NCBI GenBank assembly: GCA_965215385.1
Contig: OZ244059.1
Location: 186,001 to 250,000 of the forward strand
Source of the DNA: JAPORY01 sp965215385
GTDB taxonomy: Bacteria; Pseudomonadota; Alphaproteobacteria; Rhodobacterales; Rhodobacteraceae
Reading direction: 5' to 3'
DNA: 64,000 nucleotides
Shown: piece after piece, positions 54,257-63,651 of the stretch
Layout of the letters: the number at the start of each line of letters is the position of its first letter
Position numbering within the stretch: the stretch's first letter is position 1
The notes under the pieces: generated by a model
Told to the model about the DNA's origin: nothing
What the model saw: only the letters and a program-made list of their open reading frames with translations
The model's database searches: none
Position numbers and translations under genes: made by a program

Positions 54257-54683
54257 TCCGACATCACCGTCACGACCCTTCCGCCCCTAGCGTGCCATCA
54301 CGGGCACCAGTCATCGCATTGCCGACACCGAGAGTCACAGTCAGACTCGGCGTCATTCTGCACGGCAGTCTATTGCATGGATGATAATACTCCGCTAATA
54401 AAATTAGCTGTTAGAGGTGCTGAATAGTTACGATATCTTGTGTGTTTGATATCCACACCGAACGAACGTGCGTGTCCAAAATTGGATTGTCTCGGTGTAT
54501 CGCTCCTCGCTCAAGAGCAACGGAATAAGAAGAACTACGACTGAGTGTTCCGTTAATCAACGTCCGTTCAATTTTGAATTGCAACACGTCGATGTTGTGG
54601 GTTAGGAATTTTGGTTTACAGATATTGTATTGAGGTCAGGAGTTGGTATGAATCTCTGAAGAGTTTATTTTAAGGAGATTCCG
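54257..54683. other. Spacer between the IS66 relic and the IS30 transposase
   Basis: No gene recognised. A segment near 54567 (CAATTTTGAATTGCAACAC) resembles IS30-type element ends and may be the left terminal repeat of the IS30 copy, but I did not find its right-hand partner after 55640. Confidence 0.3.
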
Positions 54684-55640
54684 ATGCCAAACGGCTACCA
54701 CCACCTGACCTATGCGGAACGTTGCCAGATTTATGGCTTGAAGGCAAGCGGATATTCGCAACGCGCGATTGCGCACGCAATGAACCGCAGTCCGGCGACG
54801 ATTTCACGGGAACTTCGTCGTAATAGCGGTGAACGGGGGTACCGTCACAAGCAAGCGGAACACAAGGCGCGAGAGCGTCGCCGGGCGGCGTCGTCGCGGC
54901 CGTGGAAGCTGACAGCGGAGCTTTGGTCCTTGATTGAAGGACTCTTGGGTTTGGCCTGGAGTCCGCAACAGATTGCTGGTCGTCTGCGTCTCGACGGGGT
55001 GGTTTCGGTGAGCACCGAGTGGATCTATCAGTATATTCGGGCGGATCGGCAGCGCGGCGGGGTGTTATGGCGATCGTTACGCCGTCGGGGTAAGAAGCCG
55101 AATGTGACGGCGGGCCGGGATCGCGGGCGCGGCTGCCTTCCGAACCGAGTGGACATCTCCGAGCGTCCGGCGTGCGTTGCGGCCAAGTCGCGTGTTGGCG
55201 ACTGGGAGGTGGATACCGTGATTGGCAAAGGGCACCAAGGAGCACTGGTAACGCTGGTGGATCGGATGTCGAAACTCGTGTTAATCCAGAAGGTTAGTCG
55301 CAAAACGGCGGTGGCGGTGGGTGAGGCCATTAGTGCCCGACTGGCACCCTATCCGGTGCACACCATTACCGCCGATAACGGCAAGGAATTTGCGCGTCAT
55401 GAAACGATGGCTCGAACCTTATCGGCGTCGTTCTTCTTTGCGCGTCCCTATGCGTCTTGGGAACGCGGTTTGAACGAACATACGAATGGCTTGATCCGCG
55501 GGTATTTTCCGAAGGGCACCGATTTCCGGGCGGTGACGGCACTTGACGTGCAGCGCGTGCAGGATGCCTTGAACACGCGGCCACGCAAGGTCTTGGGGTA
55601 TCGCACCCCGCAGGAGGTGATGGCCGCGGCCAGGGCCTAA
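54684..55640 (+). CDS. IS30-family transposase
   Basis: A 318-residue intact transposase. It begins with the IS30 N-terminal HTH (LTYAERCQIYGLKASGYSQR, AMNRSPATISRELRRN), then a second HTH and the DDE domain: Asp in VGDWEVDTVIGKGHQG, Asp in HTITADNGKEFARHE, Glu in YASWERGLNEHTNGLIRGYF. AAGGAG just upstream supports the ATG at 54684. It is the only intact transposase among the three in this region, so the element may still move if its ends are intact. Confidence 0.92.
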   Translation: MPNGYHHLTYAERCQIYGLKASGYSQRAIAHAMNRSPATISRELRRNSGERGYRHKQAEHKARERRRAASSRPWKLTAELWSLIEGLLGLAWSPQQIAGRLRLDGVVSVSTEWIYQYIRADRQRGGVLWRSLRRRGKKPNVTAGRDRGRGCLPNRVDISERPACVAAKSRVGDWEVDTVIGKGHQGALVTLVDRMSKLVLIQKVSRKTAVAVGEAISARLAPYPVHTITADNGKEFARHETMARTLSASFFFARPYASWERGLNEHTNGLIRGYFPKGTDFRAVTALDVQRVQDALNTRPRKVLGYRTPQEVMAAARA

Positions 55641-56576
55641 ACGCTCATACTCGTCGCCAAATGGCGACCGCTTAATGATCGACACGATCATTGACGACTT
55701 GGAAAAAAAATCGTCTCTCTCGATTCTAATCCGTCACGGGTTTGCCGTCAGAACACGGGGCAAAATTGGGTAATCCCGGTTCCTGATGGCCGGAAAGAAT
55801 GGACGCGGGCACCGGAGGAGTGTCGAAAGGGTATGGGTCCGCCGGCCATCACGAACCCGCCTAGACCTATTCCCGGTTCCCGTCGGCATCGGGGTATCTT
55901 CCGCGGCTTCGTATCGTAATCGCCGAAGCGCGCCGATCGGCGCCCGACAGATCCAGACGGAAAGGGGGCTGCCGCCCCCTTAAACCCCCGCATTATCGAA
56001 TATGTTCAATCGCGTAACGACGAGCTGTCGACATGATCAGCCGAGGTGCCGGTGCAAAGATCGGATTTCACTGTACTTGCGCTTGACCGGAGACTGATCT
56101 AAAGTCCCGGCTAGAGATTGCGACCGCTGTTGATCACTGACAACACAGCGAACCATTCCTGATAACCCCGGCGTCAATCCCCCGGCTGAGATAAATACTG
56201 AAGTTTAGTAAAAAAAGCCGGGTATTGCACTTCATTGTTGAAAGCGGGCAACGATATGCATTTGGATGCTGAATCAAGGAATTCATGCAACTGCTACGAA
56301 CTCCGAAGTGCTCTTGTAGTTTAATGCGATTGGGGCAAGCAATCCTTTAAACTTCGCCGTCGGAGGAAACGGGGAAGAAATTTTGACTTCCTAGTGAGGG
56401 TCTGCGAAGTTCTTCTAAAGAGGTAAGAAGCTGAATTTTTATAGATTTTGCATAATACGAAACCCTCGCGAACATTTTTTGGGAGTCAATTGGCGAACCG
56501 ATCAACCCGTTCGAAGGTCAACATGTAAAGGGATACGGTGTAACCGAATCACGGATTCAGCAGCCGTATATCAATT
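55641..56576. other. Gene-poor stretch after the IS30 transposase
   Basis: About 940 bases with no recognised gene. Open frames around 55748-55993 run on both strands without a domain. No IS30 right end, tRNA or terminator was identified with confidence. Confidence 0.4.
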
Positions 56577-56802
56577 GACGAGCAACGCGAACGCTGCAAT
56601 GATGATGGTCGTGCAGGCTATCGCGAGGCCAACCTTCCAACGGAGATTGTCCTTGTCGCGCTTGGCCAGGTCCGCCCGCATGCGATCCAGTGCCCCTTCA
56701 TGTTTCGCCTGATGTGTTTCCATGCGTTCCTCCAGTGCCTTGATCTCACCACGGAGTTCGGCAATCGCAAGTGCATTGTTACGTTCTTCAGCTAGGGTTC
56801 AA
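56577..56802 (-). pseudogene. Start-less copy of the coiled-coil/membrane-anchor gene
   Basis: Reading minus strand, the frame gives ALAIAELRGEIKALEERMET, QAKHEGALDRMRADLAKRDK and a hydrophobic C-terminal helix (VGLAIACTTIIIAAFALLVN), homologous to the 19377-19622 protein over its whole length. No ATG, GTG or TTG lies in frame at the position where that protein begins; the next codons upstream are TGA ACC CTA GCT. It is therefore a relic, or it uses a non-standard start. There is a common ancestor at both sites, 37 kb apart. Confidence 0.6.
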
Positions 56803-56805
56803 TCC

Positions 56806-57314
56806 TATTCATTCAACTTTACAGCTCGTCGTAACTTAGGTCAAACCACCTTACAATTCATCATTTGTTTTCAATGCGCCTAACCATCGGGGAGGGTAGA
56901 TCGTCCCGTGTGACATTATACCCCCTTGGTTTGTGAGTCGGCGTTGGCCACATTTGCCCTGAATGGTCGATAATTCTGGTGAATTTGCCCATTCTTGAAA
57001 TTCGTCCACATCTCTGAGTCGCTTGCAAAAATATTGGCGGCGGAGTGATGGGAAAAAAGGTGGTGACGTGAGCCGCTTGCAAAAACAACGGCGGGGTAGG
57101 TTGGGTGAAACAATAGCCACAAATAAGCGATTTAACCCACTAATACAGAATCAAGGCTGGCGACACATTTTTGCCATAAAATCGGCGAGTTTCCGCGAAT
57201 TTCTCGCACCTTTTCCCGGCGGTGCGCACGCCAACACCGCGCTCGGGCAAAGCCAAAACGCGACCGACGACAGTCAGAGGGTCAAGATGTGAAGGCGAAG
57301 CCGTTGTTCGACGG
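56806..57314. other. Stretch with a degenerate 50-bp tandem repeat
   Basis: No gene recognised; several minus-strand frames overlap here. Around 57017-57045 and 57070-57098 the sequence GAGYCGCTTGCAAAAAYA recurs, each followed by a G-rich stretch. It looks like a two-copy tandem repeat about 53 bases apart. Confidence 0.4.
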
Positions 57315-58349
57315 TTAGGCCAGTGTCCCGAAGAAGAGATGACACGCAACCTGCGTCGCGCCCTGAACCCGAATATGGCGACCGCCATAGCGATCTTTGC
57401 GAGTACCATTTACCCGTTCGACGCTGGAACATTGCTTTTGGCGTTCCGTCGCCGGATCCGTCTGGCCGATGGTTTTTAGTGCCCGTGCCGCGGCGGCCAA
57501 CCGTTGCTTTCGTGCTTGATCGCGGCGGGGATTGGGATCGATGAGGGCGACATGCTTTGGCACCGCGGCGTGCTGATGGATCTCGGAACAATCGTCGGCG
57601 GCATCCATGCGTTTATAACCGTAATCCACTCAACGGTCGCTCATCTCGGCCAGTGGCAGTGACGCCTGACTGTCGTGCCGCGAGGCCGAGGTCAGAAACC
57701 CACTGATTGGGATGTCGCCAGTGGACACATCAAGGTGAAACGTGTCGCCCTGCCAACGGGTTTGGTAACCTTTGGCGTTGCGTTTGATCCCCATAGCACC
57801 GGCGTTCGGAAGCTCCGCCAGCATTTGTTCAAGCGATAGTCCACTATTCAATTGGCGGTCAAGACGTTGGGGCTCTTGGGGTCGAGTTTCCTCTTTGCGG
57901 GGGCGTCCGCGCTTGCGAGTCGTCTTCGGTTTTGCCTCCTTGGCCTTGGGCTTCGGTTTTTCCCGCCCCTCAATAGCGGTCTAATCTAGGGAAATATGCC
58001 CGACGACCACTTCCGCAAACGCGCTTGCAATCATGGCCTTATGTAGCCGTTTCGGCAAACCAAGCAAAGGCCCGTGAAAAGGTCGACTCACTTGGAATGG
58101 CACCGACACGCTCCCAACCGCAAAGCCGCCGCAATTTGGGGTCATACGGGCGACGGTCGAACAACGCCCGCGTGGTCGGCAAGTCCCAAACCGCCTCGGC
58201 GATGAAGGCCGCGCTAAAATCCGGCGATCCGCAAGCGGCCGACCACGACCGGACGAATGCGTCTGGATAAACGTCTCAACCGGCTTCATATCCAGAACTG
58301 CGACCAAACGCTGGTGGTTCTCGGTCAAGCGGCCGAGATTTGGAGCCAT
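57315..58349 (-). pseudogene. IS4/IS5-type DDE transposase, two in-frame stops
   Basis: Minus-strand reading keeps one frame throughout: an N-terminal DUF772-like part (GRGRPLADRRILARPSSPRR, VPFQVSRPFHGPL), TAG at 57981, a basic linker (TRKRGRPRKEETRPQEPQRL), GAMGIKRNAKGYQTRWQGDT, FHLDVSTGDIPISGFLTSAS (catalytic Asp region), TGA at 57630, DYGYKRMDAADDCSEI and the C-terminal VERVNGTRKDRYGGRHIRVQ. Only two point mutations separate it from an intact gene, so decay is recent. Element ends were not located. Confidence 0.8.
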
Positions 58350-58779
58350 GGTCGGAAACCATTCCCCTTGAAGTGGGTTCCAGGTATCGTTAATCGTGTT
58401 TGATAAGGACCTGGGACAACCGCCTCGGTATTTTGTGGGGTCACAGTCTTAAATTTAAACGGTTGCCTCCTGTCCACTGTTTTCACAAAAAATGCCAGCT
58501 CGTCGGAAAAATTCGCTCGCACGATGAATTTTGCAAGAGGCTCTATAGCGCAATCATTGGCGAGAGTTGCAAGTCCCGTTCGGTTAGCCCCGACAGTGGA
58601 AAAATGTGCTGACTGTAATACGCAAAGTTGGGCTGAACAGAGGCAAAACACGGTAAATGGCGCAAACCGTTCTTGAACTGGTGAATTTTGATCAGCATTC
58701 TTGCGAACATGGGCATTTTTGGGTTGAATTCGGAGCTTCAATTAAATGCCGCTTGGTTCAATTTAACTGAACTCCGACG
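58350..58779. other. Spacer between the transposon relic and gyrA
   Basis: 430 bases without a recognised gene. A minus-strand frame (58325-58741, 138 codons) is open but has no domain and overlaps the transposase relic, so I do not call it. It should hold the gyrA terminator; no strong hairpin was seen. Confidence 0.4.
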
Positions 58780-61497
58780 CTAAGATGGTTCAACCTCGTC
58801 ACCTTGATCGGCAATTCGCGCAACGCTCACGACCCGCTCGCCTTCTCGGGTATTTAGGACTCTAACACCGCCGCCTATTCTTGACTGTATTGAAATGCCT
58901 TTGACGGGAACGCGAATTGATTGCCCCGCTGATGTCACAAGCATCACTTGATCATCAAGATTGACTGGGAACGCGCTTACGATTGCGCCCCCCCGCGTGG
59001 CCTTGTCAGTGGCCCGCACGCCCAGTCCGCCGCGACCTTGGGTGCGAAAACCGTGCGATGGAGTGAGTTTTCCATAGCCCTTGGCAGTGATGATAAGAAT
59101 CAAATCCTCAGTATCAAGCATCTCGGCAAAGCGGGTTTCGCTCAGTTGGTTATAGTCTTCATCTAGCCCCTCGGCGGTGCCTTCGCTACCACCAACGATT
59201 TGGCGTCGCCTGCGCAAATAGCTTTCGCGCTCCTCCGGCGTAATATCGAGATGCGGCACGATTAACATAGAAACCACCCGCTGCTTTTTCTTCAAGCGAA
59301 TACCCCGTACGCCCATTGAATTCCGGTTCTTAAATTGCCGCACATCACTCAAGCGAAAGCGTTGCGCTTGCCCCTTATTGGTGACAAGCATCACATCGTC
59401 GTCTTCACGGCAAATTTGCACGTTTACGAGTTCAACGCCGTCATCTAACTTGATGGCGATTTTGCCGTTTGATCGTACATTTTTGAAGTCACTGAGCGCA
59501 TTACGCCGTACTTTGCCGCGCGATGTCGCGAACACAACCTGCAGCGTATTCCACTCTTCTTCCTCTCGATCTACCGGCAAAATAGCTGCGAGCGACACAT
59601 CCTTTGGAATCGGCAGGATATTAACGATAGGTTTGCCTTTCGATCGTCGTTCTCCAGAAGGAAGTCGTAGCGTCTTGAGTTTGTAAGCCATACCGTTGGT
59701 GGAAAAAAACAGCAGTGGCATATGGGTGTTGGAGACAAATAAGGTGGTCACAACATCTTCTTCTTTAGTGGATATCGAAGCTAATCCTTTGCCGCCACGC
59801 CGCTGCTCGCGAAACTCACTCAGTGCCGTTCGCTTGATATACCCACTGGCCGTCGCGGTAACGACCATATCCTCACTTTCGATTAAATCCTCGTCCTCAA
59901 TGTCAGCTTCCCATTCACCAATCTCAGAACGCCGTGGGACGGCAAACAGCTCTTTTACTTCGCGCAATTCATCACTGATAATTTCCATGATGCGCTCTTG
60001 TGAACTTAGGATGTGCAGAAAATTCTTGATTTTTTCTGCCAATTCCGCAAGCTCTCGTGCGACATCCGCGACCCCGATCTGGGTTAATCGCTGCAATCTG
60101 AGGTCCAGAATCGCGCGTGCCTGTATTTCGCTAAGATTGTAGGTATTATCAGCATTGATCGTGTGACTCGGGTCGTCAATTAAACTGATATACTGCGCGA
60201 TATCTTGTGCGGGCCAGCGGCGAGCCATCAATTTTTCTCGTGCGGAAGCCGGGTCTGACGATGATCGAATGGTTGCAACCACTTCATCAACATTCGCGAC
60301 TGCGACAGCAAGGCCGCAAAGTATGTGCGACCGCTTGCGGGCCTCATTTAAGTCAAAGGCGGTGCGGCGGGTAACAACCGATTGGCGAAAATCGATGAAG
60401 GCCGCCAAAAACCCGCGCAACGTGAGTTGTTCAGGCCGTCCACCATTCAGTGCCAACAGATTACATGCAAACGAGGTCTGCATCGGTGAGAAGCGATAGA
60501 GTTGATTTAAAACGACTTCCGGCGTCGCATCGCGTTTGAGTTCAATGACGACACGGATGCCGTCGCGATCAGATAGATCCTCAACGCTCGCGACCCCCTC
60601 AATCCGCTTGTCCCTCACCCCCTCGGCGATTTTCTCGATCATTGTTGCCTTATTGACCTGATAGGGGACTTCCTCGACAATAATCGCGAAACGATCTTTC
60701 CGAATTTCTTCAACTTTGGTCTTGGCGCGAATCAAAACCGATCCACGACCCTCAAGATACGCTCTTCGGGCACCAGCCTTACCCAAAATAATCCCGCCAG
60801 TCGGGAAATCAGGGCCAAGCACATACTCGAATATCTCCATTGAACTGAGGTCTGGATCCGCGATGAGTGCCAGCGTTGCATCAATAATCTCGCCGAGGTT
60901 GTGCGGCGGAATATTGGTTGCCATACCAACCGCAATGCCACCCGCACCGTTAACCAGCATATTTGGAAATCGTGCCGGTAGGACCGAGGGTTCTTGGTCC
61001 TTGCCGTCATAGTTTTCTTGAAAATCAACCGTATTCTTGTTGATGTCAGCGAGAAGATAAGCGGCAGCACTCGCCATGCGCACTTCGGTGTATCGCATAG
61101 CGGCCGGGTTATCGCCGTCCATTGAGCCAAAATTTCCCTGCCCATCCAAGAGCGGCAATGACATTGAGAAGTCCTGCGCCATTCGGACTAGGGCATCATA
61201 GATCGCGGAATCACCATGTGGATGATATTTCCCCATCACATCACCGACGGGACGAGCCGATTTACGATAAGGTTTGTCGTGGGTTGCGCCGCTTTCATTC
61301 ATCGCGTGCAGAATGCGTCGGTGTACCGGCTTTAGGCCATCCCGAAGGTCTGGGATCGCACGCGATACAATCACAGACATGGCATAATCGAGGTAGGAAC
61401 TGCGTAATTCCTGCTCAATGGATATCGTCGGGCCAGAATGAATCGGTCGCGGCAGATCCTTAGGACCAAGTTCATGCTCTGCGGGGGTATCGACCAT
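58780..61497 (-). CDS. gyrA: DNA gyrase subunit A
   Basis: A 905-residue GyrA: N-terminal breakage-reunion domain with the active Tyr136 in AAMRYTEVR, the quinolone-region segment YHPHGDSAIYDALVRMAQ with Ser97 and Asp101 unchanged (the usual sensitive state), the coiled-coil, and the C-terminal beta-pinwheel with the GyrA box QRRGGKG plus six blades (YKLKTLRLPSGERRSKG, GYGKLTPSHGFRTQGRGGLG). With GyrB it introduces negative supercoils. The ATG at 61497 has AGGAAAG upstream. It is divergent from usg. Confidence 0.97.
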   Translation of the reverse strand: MVDTPAEHELGPKDLPRPIHSGPTISIEQELRSSYLDYAMSVIVSRAIPDLRDGLKPVHRRILHAMNESGATHDKPYRKSARPVGDVMGKYHPHGDSAIYDALVRMAQDFSMSLPLLDGQGNFGSMDGDNPAAMRYTEVRMASAAAYLLADINKNTVDFQENYDGKDQEPSVLPARFPNMLVNGAGGIAVGMATNIPPHNLGEIIDATLALIADPDLSSMEIFEYVLGPDFPTGGIILGKAGARRAYLEGRGSVLIRAKTKVEEIRKDRFAIIVEEVPYQVNKATMIEKIAEGVRDKRIEGVASVEDLSDRDGIRVVIELKRDATPEVVLNQLYRFSPMQTSFACNLLALNGGRPEQLTLRGFLAAFIDFRQSVVTRRTAFDLNEARKRSHILCGLAVAVANVDEVVATIRSSSDPASAREKLMARRWPAQDIAQYISLIDDPSHTINADNTYNLSEIQARAILDLRLQRLTQIGVADVARELAELAEKIKNFLHILSSQERIMEIISDELREVKELFAVPRRSEIGEWEADIEDEDLIESEDMVVTATASGYIKRTALSEFREQRRGGKGLASISTKEEDVVTTLFVSNTHMPLLFFSTNGMAYKLKTLRLPSGERRSKGKPIVNILPIPKDVSLAAILPVDREEEEWNTLQVVFATSRGKVRRNALSDFKNVRSNGKIAIKLDDGVELVNVQICREDDDVMLVTNKGQAQRFRLSDVRQFKNRNSMGVRGIRLKKKQRVVSMLIVPHLDITPEERESYLRRRRQIVGGSEGTAEGLDEDYNQLSETRFAEMLDTEDLILIITAKGYGKLTPSHGFRTQGRGGLGVRATDKATRGGAIVSAFPVNLDDQVMLVTSAGQSIRVPVKGISIQSRIGGGVRVLNTREGERVVSVARIADQGDEVEPS

Positions 61498-61682
61498 GTC
61501 TTTCCTACAACAAAACTTAGAAGGAGTTTAGGGATGCCGTGTGTTCCGCACGGTCAATTTTTACTCGGCTACAACCTGCAGTTAGCAGCAGGTTCACGAC
61601 GATGCCAATAAATTGTTTTCTTGCAATGTGCTCCGATGCTTGAAAATATACCGTTCAAGCAACAAGGAACGGGTATAAAAAA
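61498..61682. other. Divergent gyrA-usg intergenic region with an inverted repeat
   Basis: Both promoters should lie in these 185 bases. An inverted repeat, GCTTGAA and TTCAAGC (61638-61660, 9-base loop), sits just upstream of usg and could be a hairpin or operator. The usg SD is weak (AAGGAACGGG, well before the ATG). Confidence 0.5.
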
Positions 61683-61958
61683 ATGTCAAAAGTTGCAAGC
61701 GAAACAAGTCTGATGATGGAAGGATACGGACTAACAACTGCCGAAGTTTTTTATCACATGCCGGACTATGCTCACGTGTTGAACACTTTCGTATGGCAGG
61801 AGTATGATATGGCTCCAGACCATCCCAAGCTGTTTAAGTTCATCGAATTTTGGCGACGTGAGATCGAAGGCGTTTTGCACTCGGTGCGTTACACCCATCG
61901 CCAAATGATAGCCGCCGGCGAGTGGCGAAACGCTGTCCGAGAATTTCGTCTAAACTAA
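61683..61958 (+). CDS. usg: Usg family protein
   Basis: A 91-residue protein with the alphaproteobacterial Usg signature: GLTTAEVFYHMPDYAHVLNT, FVWQEYDMAPDHPKLFKFIE, FWRREIEGVLHSVRYTHRQM. Usg is widespread in alphaproteobacteria, often near trpF, and has no established biochemical role. It stands alone here. Confidence 0.9.
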   Translation: MSKVASETSLMMEGYGLTTAEVFYHMPDYAHVLNTFVWQEYDMAPDHPKLFKFIEFWRREIEGVLHSVRYTHRQMIAAGEWRNAVREFRLN

Positions 61959-62035
61959 GCATCGCTTCGGGTAACGATTCAAATTTGAATTCTGTCGTAT
62001 GCGCGCGACAGAGTCGGGCTCCGTCAGTCGTCAGT

Positions 62036-63649
62036 TTAGTTGGCCTGTCGATGCTGCCGCAGGAACTTCATCAGGACTGACATACCGCGATTTGCGCTAT
62101 CGGACGCTTCCTGCGCACTTATATTGTCGTAAATATCTCTCGCGACCTCTTTTCCGAGTTCAACCCCCCATTGATCGAAGGAGTTTATGCCAAGCAAAAC
62201 CCCTTCAACAAAAACACGGTGCTCGTAGAGCGCAATCAGTCTGCCAAGCATCTTTGGGGTAAGCTTCGGATACATGATTGTCACCGACGGGCGGTTGCCT
62301 GTGAAGGTTCGGTGTTGCGACTGCTGTTCGCATTCCGAGGCTGAAAGTCCATGCGCCAAAAGCTGAGCTCGAGTCTCTGCAAGGTTGCGCCCTACCATTA
62401 GGGTATGGGCTTGCGCGAGGCAGTTGGCAAGTAATAGTTCGTGATGATGGCGCAACCTATCTTCATGACCGTTAACCGCAATGAGAAACTCACAGGGGAC
62501 AATTTGGCACCCTTGATGGAGCAATTGAAAAAAAGCGTGCTGACTATTTGTTCCGACACCTCCCCAGAGGATCGGAGCTGCCGGCCCGTCTAACGGCGAG
62601 CCATCGGTCTTTACACCTTTCCCGTTCGACTCCATTTCAAGTTGTTGTAGAAAGCTCGGAAAGAGAGAAAGCCGATGATCGTAGGGGAGTACCGCACGGG
62701 TCGGATGGCGGCAGATTTGATGGTGCCAGATATCTATCAATGCCAGCATAACGGGCAAATTTTGTGCCCAATTCGTCGATTGGAAGTGGCGGTCAATCTC
62801 TGCAGCCCCTCGTAGGAACTGATCAAAATTTTTGAGACCAATGGCCAGCATCACGGGTAAACCCGTTGGTCCCCAGACGGAATATCTGCCTCCCACCCAG
62901 TTTGCAAAACGGAAGATATTAGAGTCTTTGATGCCGAACTCTCGAGCGCGTTCAGCGTTAGCGGTCACTGCCACCACCTGTTCAAACGGATTGCCGCCAT
63001 ATTTGGTAAGCCAATTGCGTGCGGTTTTGGCGTTCTCGATCGTCTCAATCGTTGAGAATGTCTTCGAACTAACAATGAGCAACGTAGTTTTGGCGTTCAA
63101 CTTTGTGAGCACATCGCTTATATTGGCACCATCAACGTTGGCGACAAAGTGACAGTTGAGACCTTCATGATATGGGCGCAACGCCGCAGTAACCAACGTT
63201 GGCCCTAAGTCAGAACCGCCGATACCGATGTTGACCGCATCCGTGATCTGGCCGCCGGACCCCAGCCGCAAAAGGCCTTTGATCGCTCTGTATAAATACT
63301 GCATGTCCTTAAGGGTGCTTTGCACCGGTGGCCCCGCATCCTGACCGTCAACAAGGACCGAATGTCGGTGCGAACTGCGCAATAGATGATGCAGAACGGG
63401 ACGATTCTCACTGATGTTGATGCGTTTGCCTGAAAATAAATCTGATATGTGATCGGCGAGACCAACCGAATCGCACAATCGAAGTAGTTGGTCACGAGCC
63501 TCGCGATCCAAATGTATTTTCGAATAGTCGAGCACGAAACTCATTCGTTCGAGAGAAAATTTCCGCTCGCGATGTTTATCGGTCGCAAAAAGACCATCGA
63601 TTCGCTCTGAGCGTAGGCGACGCCACGAAGCTTGCAGGTCAGCAAACAT
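62036..63649 (-). CDS. pgi: Glucose-6-phosphate isomerase
   Basis: A 537-residue phosphoglucose isomerase interconverting glucose 6-phosphate and fructose 6-phosphate. Landmarks are INISENRPVLHHLLRSSH, IGIGGSDLGPTLVTAAL, LIVSSKTFSTIETIENAKTA, GGRYSVWGPTGLPVMLAIG, LDGPAAPILWGGVGTNSQHA and NSFDQWGVELGKEVARDIYD. I start at the ATG at 63649, 5 codons inside the open frame, because it sits just after the pgl stop and before the conserved part. It is in an operon downstream of pgl, as in many sugar-phosphate clusters (zwf-pgl-pgi). Confidence 0.96.
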   Translation of the reverse strand: MFADLQASWRRLRSERIDGLFATDKHRERKFSLERMSFVLDYSKIHLDREARDQLLRLCDSVGLADHISDLFSGKRINISENRPVLHHLLRSSHRHSVLVDGQDAGPPVQSTLKDMQYLYRAIKGLLRLGSGGQITDAVNIGIGGSDLGPTLVTAALRPYHEGLNCHFVANVDGANISDVLTKLNAKTTLLIVSSKTFSTIETIENAKTARNWLTKYGGNPFEQVVAVTANAERAREFGIKDSNIFRFANWVGGRYSVWGPTGLPVMLAIGLKNFDQFLRGAAEIDRHFQSTNWAQNLPVMLALIDIWHHQICRHPTRAVLPYDHRLSLFPSFLQQLEMESNGKGVKTDGSPLDGPAAPILWGGVGTNSQHAFFQLLHQGCQIVPCEFLIAVNGHEDRLRHHHELLLANCLAQAHTLMVGRNLAETRAQLLAHGLSASECEQQSQHRTFTGNRPSVTIMYPKLTPKMLGRLIALYEHRVFVEGVLLGINSFDQWGVELGKEVARDIYDNISAQEASDSANRGMSVLMKFLRQHRQAN

Positions 63650-63651
63650 TG

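Noticed and set aside
56775..56815. tRNA-like T-loop (GGTTCAATCC)
   Set aside because: No matching stems or acceptor arm in the flanks, and it sits in the start-less coiled-coil gene's upstream sequence.
21339..57981. Reassigned stop codons (TAG or TGA read as an amino acid)
   Set aside because: Several broken genes have in-frame TAG or TGA, but hfq, ntrY, gyrA, ctaA, Anbu and the transglutaminase gene end in TAG, and ntrB, ntrC, ntrX, lpxD and DAHP synthase end in TGA, each at its family's normal C-terminus. Standard code with pseudogenes explains all.
58988..58994. C7 run inside the gyrA region as another slippage tract
   Set aside because: Only seven bases, in frame within conserved gyrase residues; no sign of an altered reading frame.
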